Origin: JBFLVN01 sp040758475
GTDB lineage: Bacteria; JAGRBM01
Reading direction: 5' to 3'
DNA length: 5,836 nt
NCBI GenBank assembly: GCA_040758475.1
Contig: JBFLVN010000236.1
Span: 1 to 5,836 of the forward strand
In this document: positions 1 to 5,836 of the stretch, piece after piece
How positions within the stretch are numbered: position 1 is the first letter of the stretch
Layout of the letters: each line of letters opens with the position of its first letter
Notes under the pieces: model-generated
What the model was told of the DNA's origin: nothing
Database searches by the model: none
What the model saw: only the letters and a program-made list of their open reading frames with translations
Translations under genes and position numbers: made by a program

Positions 1-3000
1 ACCCGCCGCCGGGCATCCGTCCGCGTAAGTGAAGTCACAAGGGGCACCCATAGTCTTATTTGTGTCCGCGTTGTCACCCCTGTTAAAAACAATTTGCGAT
101 GGGACCGGCGGAGGGGTCGCCACGACGGAGAACTCCGAAGGAGCCAGGAGATAAGCGTACGGACGCACTTCGGATGGGAGGCCGCCGATCGTACCACTGG
201 AATTGTCCGTTCGGACATCGATCCGCTGCACCCCCGAGGAAACTCCCATCGTATACAAAAAACGGTAGAGACCAGGATCGCTTATAACCGGTTTTGGCTG
301 TTGCACTACGTGAGATGAACCGGCGGTGTAAACGGCCGGGCCGTCGCTGGCACTGACGGTGTACATGTTGCCCGCGGGACACCGCTGGCCGTATTGATCG
401 GGATTCGTCCCGTTCGGGCAAAAACGGCCTTCACCGACGGCTTGACCGTAAATTTGACCGCTGGCCGCCGCTACCGGCTGGCACCGGTTTTCGTCCGCAG
501 CATCACTCCGGCCAAAAGCGGTGGTCAGGCAGAGTGCCGTGTTGGTGTAACCGGCCGAAATCTCCGGATCAGGATTCGCCGAATTGTCCTCCAGGCATTC
601 CGACTGGCCCGAAGGCACGGAAAGGGCATTGCGCTGAATCTCGCAATGCGGACGGCTCGTGCGCTGCCTCGTCGCGCGAAGCGCGGCACCGTTCGTCCAA
701 TCGCCCGCGGGGGGAGCGCCCTTGAAAACAACGACCGGATCCAAGCCCACGTCACACGCTTCAAATAGACGCGGGTTTGAAACAGCCGCGAGCGCGGCGT
801 TCCGGTATATCTGCGTCCACGAGAGTCCCGCGTCCGCGTTCGTGGATTTGGCTTCCAGTTCCCCGATCTCTCCGGGAACCGCGCAGGGCGCGTCATGCGT
901 CACGGCCCCCGCTCCATGGTTGTGGGAACCCCAGCAAGGGGGACGGCCGTTCAACAAAATTACACGGTTCCCCGCCACACCCGCCGCCTGCAGACCGGTC
1001 GCTTCATCGAATACCAGCGCGAAACCGGGATCGGGATTCGTGTCCGCATCAGGCCCGTCGGGGCAGGTCGCGGGAGTCACCGAGGGGCACAGGGCCGAAC
1101 GCACGCCACCGTTAAAGTCGTTGCACGGACTCGACGAGAGGCGAATGAGTTTAGCGCCGGCCGATCCGTCGAAAACAGAATAACGAGGTTTCCCCGCCGA
1201 TCCGATCCGAATCTCCCGGAAATAGGCGTCGGAAAGATCGTTAGTAGCACTAGGCAATCGGGCCCAGAAGCTCGCGAAAACCCGGCTCGCCCTGCTGGCG
1301 TCGAAATCAGAGTCATTTCGTGACAAGACGAATCCCTCTGGAAGCGGAATCCGGCGATAATAGAAATTGGCGCCCGCCGCCGGCGCTCCCTGCGAGGCCA
1401 ATTCAACGCGTGGATCGGCAGAACGAAGGTTCTGGTCCAGAGCACGGCCACCGTTGATGGCCGCATTCCCCGAAGCGGCCACGAGAAGCTGCCGATCGAC
1501 CGCGTCGGACGGAGACGGGGCGCCGAGAATCGTAGCGTCTCGAAGATCCCGCGATCCATTGTTGGGAAGCGCCGACTGAATGTCGATCCCCGCATTGGGG
1601 GCGGTGTTCGACGCCCCGTCTCCCGTTGTATTCCCCGTACTTGCGCCGCCGAAGGCGGTTGAAGGAATGTATACTTCGTACTCGAGATAATCGCCGGCCT
1701 GGGAAATATAGGGTCCCGTGCTCCCCGGATCACCCGTCCCCAGTACGTTCAAGCTCAACGCATTATTCCCGGTGAGCGATGCGCCGGTATAATTCGCGCG
1801 AAGCTGCAAAGCGGGCCGATGGACCACCGCGTAATTGAGGACCGGCGAAGTGCCGATCGCGCCTAAAGGAGCCGTGGAACCGGGATCGCAAACATTTGGA
1901 AGCGCAATTCCCTTGCAGGGAAGATCGGGATATCCCGCGAATCCCAGTCCGGATTGATCCACGACGCGCGTGTCCACGAAAAAAGCATCGTCTTCAAGCG
2001 GCTCTCCGGCTTTCACGTTCTCCACCGTTGGATCGGCGATGGAGCCTCCCGGTCCCGATTGATTGGACTGGTAAACCGGCCGGTGGCCCTTGTCGGGCGT
2101 CTCGAAAGAAAGAGCCAGAGGCCGCGATGGATAGCGGTTCCAGATCGAGTAGGTGACCGGCGCCGAATCACCGGCTCTGCGGATTTCAAGCTCCGCCGGA
2201 GTTCCGATCTCTTGCGCGTCACAGTCTCCATCCGCGTCGCTGTCTCCACATCGGATTTGCGTATCGATCCGGACGCGATGAGGAATCTGAGACGCCAGGA
2301 CCGGTAAAATAATTCTTCCGGAAGAATCGGCTTTAACGCGCAACGCGCCGTCGGGGGCGTTCGCGCAACGGAAGCCCGAACCGGGGCCCGCGCCATCCAG
2401 ATCGGAGGCGCTACACCCGCTGGCCGGAGCAGAGGCGCAGCCCGCCGGGGCGGCGGGGCAAAGAATGCCTGTCCGCCGGACATTGAGGGCCGGTGAGCCG
2501 GTGCCCGTACAGGCGCCGGGCAAGCCCGCGCAGGTATTTACTTCGTCGAGTCCCGAATAACCGGTCTGGGCGGCGATGGCACCGGCTCCTGCCGGGAGGG
2601 CCGTGCCTCCATTGTAAACGTTGAGCTTCAAACAATACGGAACGATCTTATCCGGATTTCCCGGATCCGATGGATCCTGTGGATTCAGGCACCCGGGAGC
2701 GTTGAATGGTTTGACGGGATCGGTAATTCGAACGAAACTCACGTAAGCCTCGGCGCGCCCACGTCCCCCTCCCTTGGAAGTATCGAATTCCAAGTACAAG
2801 TCGGTCAGCGTTTTCCCGCCGAAATCACCTTCGTCCGCGTTTGGATTACCCCGCCGGAGCAAGACCCGCCTGAAAAGGAATTTGTCCTTCGCGTCCGCCA
2901 GTTCGTAGGCTGGCTCCGCCGGCCGGCCGGCTTGGTCCGTTTTATTCGCGAAACTAAGAGCGTTGTTCCGGAAACAGTCCCTGCTGGCATCACTCAACTG

Positions 3001-5836
3001 CTCAAACTGGCGGGCCGTTTCGGGTTCAAAAACGCCGTGCCCTCCGGTAACGCAACTGCCGATGGTACTTGTAACCGCGTTGATTCCGGCGCTGGCGACA
3101 TGAGAAATGCTTGGAATGAGGATCCCGTACTCAAGAGTATCATTGTCTGCGGCGCCCGCGGCCACGGTGTAGGAACCATTCCACAGCCGCATCGCCAGGA
3201 TGCTCCCGCGGGAAGTTCCCCCTTCGTTGAATCCGGAAACGTGAAGAGCGTTGCCACTTCCCGCCTCTACGTCGTCCGGGAAACGTATGGTCACGACGGC
3301 ACCCGGGAACTCCTCCGCCGTTCCGCCGATTTGGCCATGATACGCCGTCAGATCGAGATAGTAGACGCAGTCCGCACGGAAGTAGTGATTCAAACCGTCG
3401 AATTCCGCGCAATGGCGGGGATCGTCCGCGGCGCCGGTTCCGTAACCCTCCCAGATCAGAATATCGCTTGATTCGCGAGCCAGCGAAATTCTCGGCGCGG
3501 CATCACGGGCCGCCAGGGTGGGCGGAACTGAAACATCCGGGAAAAAGGCATCTATGTAATGATCTGCCAGACGGACAATGATGGGTTGCGAAGGGCCAAC
3601 GATACCGGTCACCCTGTCACGCAGGGCAACGGGTTCCATGAATGCGGAGAGTACTTCGAAAAGATCGGCGGTCGTGGCGTCACATTTAGCCCCTGGCAGC
3701 GGCGCACCCGAGCAGGAAGCGTCCGCCTTGTTGGGGAAAAAGCGGTAAAGGCCAAGGCCGGGGGCATCACTCGCCGCGCTCAACACTTTCGCCAGAAGAG
3801 CGACGCGTTCAAGAAGGGCCGTCATCGTCGCCTCCCCGCCAAGAGAAACGGCTTCGCCGTCGGAAAGAGCGGGGGTTTGACCGGCAAGGAGTTCGAGAAC
3901 AGGCAAGAAGTCAAAAGAGATACTATCTGGATCGATCCCATCTCCCGCGACGGGATCCGGATAGACCCCCGCCAAGGATCGCCGGAGCAATGGGATAAAG
4001 AGCTCCAGAGGTGTCGCGTAATCAGCCGACACATCCAGGTCTACCGGCGCCATCCCGCGGGGAGTCTCGGTGCAGAGGATACGGCAGGTCGTCGCGGTGC
4101 AGACTGGAGGATCAACCGTCCGATCGAGGTCGGCGAAACAGAGGGGGTCCCCGGTGGCACCAGCGCCTGGATTGGTAAAACAAGATGGTTTTGCGGGAAC
4201 GCAGCCGAGTCCTTCTTCGACTTCCCTATCATCGGGGCCAGTGGTTCCCGAGAAGTACTCGCACCGTTGCCGGCGGGCCACCCCTCCCGGCTGCTCGTGG
4301 AAAGACGGCAAATAAATGGAATTCTGATCGGGCTGTCCCGCCCCCCCCACTGGGCCTCGGCAAGAAGCGGGAACGGAAGCGGCGTTGTTTCCAAAATTCT
4401 TCGGGCGGATGTCGAGTGGCAAGAGAAGCGCGAGCAGGGCGTCCACTACGGGATCGGCCGCGCGGAGGCGGTTGGGATTCCCGGAAGTGGCGACCTGCGG
4501 CTTCTCAAAGAATGCCCGCAGGAAAGGAAGAGCCCGTTCGAAAGGCACGTTCTCCAAGGCAAGACTGGCGGGGTAAGCGTACCCGACTCGAATAATAGGC
4601 ACCCCATTCCCGTTCCCGAGAGCGGCGAACCGTTTGAGCGTACAATTACCAGCACCGCAGGAACCGGTCGCCACGAAATCAACGTTCGGAGCTATCGAAT
4701 CGGAGCCGTAATCATCTCCAGCAGTCGGCTGAAATAGATATTGAAAATCCGAGAAATGATTCTGATCCACTCCAACCCCAAACGATATCGCACTGGCAAG
4801 CGGCTGCTGCACCGATACGTAGACATATTGCCCAGGTCCAACGTCAACAGGTGGATAAACAGAAATGGTTTGCAGTGCATTTTCTGTCCGAAAGTTAAAT
4901 CCACTGACTCTTACGGGAGTGCCGCCACATAGCGAATTGTCGGTGGTCGTCAAGAAACAATTTGGAGCGGAAGCACCGCCAGTGATCAAGGACGCGGGAT
5001 TCTGGGTGGATGCCCATATACGCACCCGGCCGATCTGGTCGCTGGGAATGGGGGAGCGCCCAACCGCCCCATCGTGATGCAACGATACAGTTACGATTTG
5101 AATGGTTTGAGACGTTCCGTTGTAGAACCAATTTCCGACGACGAAATCAGGATTTGGCGTAGTGCCTCCGTTCACGAATAGTTCCGGAATCCCATCCTCC
5201 CAGCGGGCGGCGAAATCGGGCCGGTCGTCGTTATCGCAATCATCCAAGACACCGTCGGGTTTCATGGGCCCCAACGCGCAATCCCCGGTGAGAAGGGGAT
5301 TGGAGCTTGTATAAGTATCGAGCCCCCCGAGTCCGGAACCGCTCAGCACCGACCGCAAGCGCCCGCGGAATGCCGTCAGGTGATCCCCCCCAACATCGTT
5401 TGGAACGGTTCCGTTGACTTCCGCGAGCTTAACCTGTCCTCCTCCACCCCGGACATTGGCCTGCGAGGCCGAGGCCTCGGCGACCATATCTAGAATGGGG
5501 TCGACCAGCGCCACGCAAGCGGGTGCGGGGATTCCCATGGAGTTTACGGAAGCTGGCGAAGCGCACGAGGACGGCGCCGGACTCAAGCGAATTACGGCTT
5601 TCTGATTGAACGGATCGACTAACTGGTCGATCCCCCGTTGGAGCACGTACTGCTCAGTTACGTCCGCCAGAAGCGCGTCTCGCACGATGGGAAGAAGTTC
5701 CGTAAGCGGGGCATCTCCCGCGCAGGTCCCCGAGCCGCCGGGCGGACCGGGATCGGAAACCACGTCAAGTCCCCGAGACCTGCAGAAATCAGTTTCGTTA
5801 AAAGCGATTTCGCTTCCGCCGGTAGCACCCAATGAA
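1..5836 (-). CDS. Giant exported multidomain Cys-rich protein, interior fragment (both ends outside the window)
   Basis: A single minus-strand frame is open from 5835 to 1, giving 1,945 codons with no stop; start and stop lie outside the window. The translation is coherent throughout, with repeated domains and paired cysteines, so this is real coding sequence. It has about 50 Cys, about 28 Lys and 10 Met and is strongly acidic, which fits a protein oxidised and folded outside the cytoplasm. No signal peptide, membrane span or anchor is visible, as expected for an interior piece. Visible parts in order are helical motif repeats, an acidic calcium loop with a beta region, a Cys-rich loop, more helices, two jelly-roll-like domains separated by a Cys/Pro linker and a second calcium loop, and a Cys-rich C-terminal part. 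I do not recognise the whole protein. A role in adhesion, glycan binding or surface structure is inferred only from this composition. The reading frame is very secure; the function is not. Confidence 0.95.
397..1065 (-). repeat. Three Cys-(D/N)-NPD acidic motifs in the C-terminal part (protein-level repeat)
   Basis: Three similar motifs occur: CPDGPDADTNPDP (1591-1603, positions 1027-1065), CLEDNSANPDP (1747-1757, positions 565-597) and CPNGTNPD (1806-1813, positions 397-420). A weaker relative, GDNADTN (1920-1926), lies near the low-coordinate end. Each begins with Cys and carries Asp, Glu or Asn side chains before NPD, so these may be small calcium sites or turns closed by disulfides. The spacing is irregular at 156 and 59 residues, so they are not simple tandem repeats. 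Confidence 0.45.
883..936 (-). other. Cys-bracketed three-histidine segment, possible metal site
   Basis: Residues 1634-1651 run from Cys to Cys and contain H1638, H1640 and H1647 in the arrangement C-x3-H-x-H-x6-H-x3-C. His is otherwise uncommon in this protein, so the cluster stands out. An H-x-H pair with a third His could bind zinc or copper, and the two Cys could form a disulfide or act as ligands. No family is assigned. Confidence 0.3.
1201..1818 (-). other. Jelly-roll-like, possibly carbohydrate-binding domain, copy 2
   Basis: Residues about 1340-1545 repeat the domain at 2719-3303. Matching blocks are TGNNALSL (1355-1362), DYLEYEVYIPS (1382-1392), AGID (1415-1418), FYYRRIPL (1491-1498) and AYFREIRI (1537-1544). 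The distance from the RR pair to the AY block is 43 residues here and 41 in copy 1; the LEY-to-RR distance is longer here, 108 against 86. This domain lies in the longest Cys-free stretch of the fragment (1317-1570). The LEY, LRD, FYYRRIPL and final AYxxxIRI pattern resembles beta-sandwich modules attached to glycan-active enzymes. Function is inferred only. Confidence 0.5.
1849..2205 (-). other. Second beta-rich region after calcium loop 2
   Basis: Residues about 1211-1330 contain short strands such as AELEIRRA, PVTYSIWNRY and PLALSFETP, then Gly/Ser/Asp-rich turns and DAFFVDTRVVD (1283-1293). C1307 and C1316 form a likely pair. The position after a calcium loop and the strand-turn pattern resemble the region at 4579-5202, which suggests a diverged and shorter copy of the same beta module. 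No family is recognised. Confidence 0.35.
2209..2244 (-). other. EF-hand/thrombospondin type-3-like calcium-binding loop 2
   Basis: Residues 1198-1209 read DSDADGDCDAQE. Oxygen ligands fall at loop positions 1, 3, 5, 7, 9 and 12 with Gly at position 6, the canonical D-x-D-x-D-G calcium loop. C1196 and C1205 bracket the loop and could form a disulfide. The following sequence, GTPAELEI (1211-1218), parallels GIPELFV after calcium loop 1. Calcium binding is expected from the motif but cannot be shown from sequence alone. Confidence 0.7.
2365..2703 (-). other. Cys/Pro/Gly-rich linker between the two jelly-roll-like domains
   Basis: Residues about 1046-1157 contain eight cysteines: C1049, C1068, C1102, C1109, C1126, C1133, C1141 and C1157. 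They sit in a matrix of Pro, Gly, Ala and Ser. The stretch CPAAPAGCASAPASGC (1126-1141) spaces Cys by 6 and 7 residues. An acidic proline run, NPQDPSDPGNPD, occupies 1051-1062. This looks like an extended disulfide-stabilised linker rather than a globular domain. Confidence 0.45.
2719..3303 (-). other. Jelly-roll-like, possibly carbohydrate-binding domain, copy 1
   Basis: Residues about 845-1039 share five collinear blocks with the domain at 1201-1818: GSGNALHV (859-866), DTLEYGILIPS (899-909), AGIN (916-919), FLFRRVLL (986-993) and AYVSFVRI (1030-1037). The order of a G-x-N-A-L block, an LEY strand, an RR-containing strand and a final AYxxxxRI strand recalls beta-sandwich accessory modules of polysaccharide-active enzymes, which is where the carbohydrate-binding suggestion comes from. 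No catalytic motif is visible. C928 and C954 form a likely pair in a loop that copy 2 lacks. The duplication is seen directly; the fold and ligand are inferred. Confidence 0.5.
3541..3831 (-). other. Helical region following motif copy 3
   Basis: Residues about 669-765 contain amphipathic Leu/Ala-rich helices: TMTALLERVALLAKVLSAA (670-688), ADLFEVLSAFMEPVALRDRV (723-742) and VRLADHYIDAFF (754-765). C708 and C718 lie in the loop between the first two. With motif copy 3 this makes a helical domain of about 160 residues. The helices are amphipathic and contain charged residues, so they are not membrane spans. No family is recognised. Confidence 0.45.
3886..4011 (-). repeat. Two-helix motif, copy 3 (protein-level repeat)
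   Basis: Residues 609-621 read PLELFIPLLRRSL (helix A) and residues 643-650 read FLPVLELL (helix B). Helix A matches copies 1 and 2 without gaps at P, [LF], [LI]P, the hydrophobic pair and R. The loop between them, residues 622-642, is acidic and rich in Asp, Pro and Gly and has no Cys, so it may bind a cation. Further helices follow in the next region. Confidence 0.55.
4072..4263 (-). other. Cys-rich loop with seven cysteines in 64 residues
   Basis: Residues 525-588 contain C525, C545, C552, C566, C579, C584 and C588; C492 lies upstream and would make the number even. Spacings are 19, 6, 13, 12, 4 and 3 intervening residues. This does not match a Cys pattern I can name, such as classic EGF. 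The loop separates helical motif copies 2 and 3, so it is probably a disulfide-stabilised insertion within the helical part. It is rich in Gly, Pro and Asp and lacks long hydrophobic segments. Confidence 0.5.
4423..4545 (-). repeat. Two-helix motif, copy 2 (protein-level repeat)
   Basis: Residues 431-443 read PFERALPFLRAFF (helix A) and residues 462-471 read PVVDALLALL (helix B). They match copy 1 at the same spaced positions: P, aromatic or Leu, P, hydrophobic pair, R, then V-D-x-[IL]-L. The loop between the helices is 18 residues and has no Cys. A Gly/Asn/Pro-rich stretch and then the Cys-rich loop follow. Confidence 0.55.
4579..5202 (-). other. Beta-rich, Ig-like or beta-sandwich region
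   Basis: Residues about 213-420 alternate hydrophobic and polar residues in short strands separated by Gly/Asn/Pro turns, for example FVVGNWFYNGTSQTIQIVTV (227-246 approximately), GRVRIWAST (269-277) and VGPGQYVYVSVQQP (332-345). The last stretch resembles the exposed strands of bacterial Ig-like adhesive domains. Cysteine pairs C293/C303 and C393/C398 are probably local disulfides. No specific family can be named. The region sits between calcium loop 1 and the second helical motif. Confidence 0.4.
5215..5241 (-). other. Thrombospondin type-3-like calcium-binding loop 1
   Basis: Residues 199-207 read DCDNDDRPD, giving acidic residues at loop positions 1, 3, 5, 6 and 9. This resembles the D-x-D-N-D-G-x-x-D loops of thrombospondin type-3 repeats, with D replacing the usual G. 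C186 lies 14 residues before C200 and could pair with it. The loop is followed directly by the beta-rich region. Calcium binding is inferred from family knowledge; position 12 is not acidic, so the site may be partial. Confidence 0.55.
5482..5709 (-). repeat. Two-helix motif, copy 1 (protein-level repeat)
   Basis: Residues 43-55 read PLTELLPIVRDAL and residues 109-118 read ALVDPILDMV. These are helix A and helix B of a motif seen again at 4423-4545 and 3886-4011. The helix A pattern is P-[LF]-x3-[LI]-P-[IFL]-[VL]-R-x2-[LF]; the helix B pattern is [VL]-[DP]-x-[IVL]-L-x-[ML]-[VL]. The connecting loop is longest here, about 53 residues, and holds C91 and C107. The segment is predicted helical from its amphipathic pattern. 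Its function is unknown. Confidence 0.55.

Noticed and set aside
659..1183. Plus-strand open frame of 174 codons
   Set aside because: It overlaps the Cys-rich C-terminal part of the main frame and has no coherent protein features; it is a shadow of GC-rich coding DNA.
1077..1733. Minus-strand open frame of 218 codons in a different frame
   Set aside because: It lies wholly within jelly-roll copy 2 and adjacent sequence of the main frame. Its translation is Arg/Pro-rich and lacks recognisable motifs, while the main frame here carries the duplicated domain.
2650..2685. Acidic proline run NPQDPSDPGNPD with repeated ggatcc-like DNA
   Set aside because: The DNA similarity follows from repeated Asp-Pro codons. 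It is best read as part of the linker rather than a DNA repeat, mobile-element end or regulatory site.
265..3762. Similar short strings DAPGLGLYRFF (690-700) and SDPGLYRFLY (1852-1861)
   Set aside because: The shared PGL..YRF core is only a few residues long and the flanks do not align, so I do not call it a repeat.
3559..4737. Plus-strand open frame of 392 codons
   Set aside because: It is codon-for-codon antisense to the giant minus-strand frame. Plus-strand stops here would need TTA, CTA or TCA codons in the sense gene, which are rare, so long antisense frames arise by chance. Its translation is Arg/Gly-rich with no recognisable domain.
1..5836. Possible RNA genes, CRISPR arrays, insertion sequences, promoters or terminators
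   Set aside because: I saw no tRNA- or rRNA-like sequence, no regularly spaced direct repeats, no terminal inverted repeats and no hairpin followed by a T run. The entire window is accounted for by coding sequence.

Overview
The whole window is the interior of one very large protein-coding gene on the minus strand. The reading frame whose codons occupy positions 5835-5833, 5832-5830 and so on down to 3-1 contains no stop codon: I checked all 1,945 in-frame triplets for tta, cta and tca on the plus strand and found none. The gene therefore enters and leaves the window without a visible start or stop. Residue numbers below count from the first full codon at the high-coordinate end; codon n has its first base at 5838-3n.

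The fragment looks like an exported, multidomain surface or periplasmic protein. It has about 50 cysteines, mostly in close pairs. It is rich in Asp, Gly, Pro, Ala and Ser, with only about 28 Lys and 10 Met. It carries acidic calcium-loop motifs and beta-rich segments. From N- to C-terminus (high to low coordinates) the layout is: a helical segment (residues ~40-125); a thrombospondin-type-3-like calcium loop and beta-sandwich-like region (~186-420); helical segments separated by a Cys-rich loop (~426-765); a first jelly-roll-like domain (~845-1039); a Cys/Pro-rich linker (~1046-1160); a canonical DxDxDG calcium loop followed by a beta region (~1196-1330); a second jelly-roll-like domain (~1340-1545); and a Cys-rich C-terminal part with repeated NPD motifs (~1546-1945).

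Comparing the fragment with itself shows repeated parts: three copies of a two-helix motif, two collinear copies of the jelly-roll-like domain, two calcium loops each followed by a G-x-P-x-E-L-like strand, and three C..(D/N)..NPD motifs. These repeats are the main support for the domain picture, because I recognise no named family over the whole length.

The GC-rich DNA and this style of giant Cys- and Asp-rich exported protein suggest a Gram-negative bacterium from a group such as Myxococcota, Bdellovibrionota or related former deltaproteobacteria, or a candidate phylum with giant genes. That placement is a guess. There is no intergenic DNA, RNA gene, mobile element, CRISPR array, promoter or terminator in the window. 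The other open frames on both strands are shadows of this gene.
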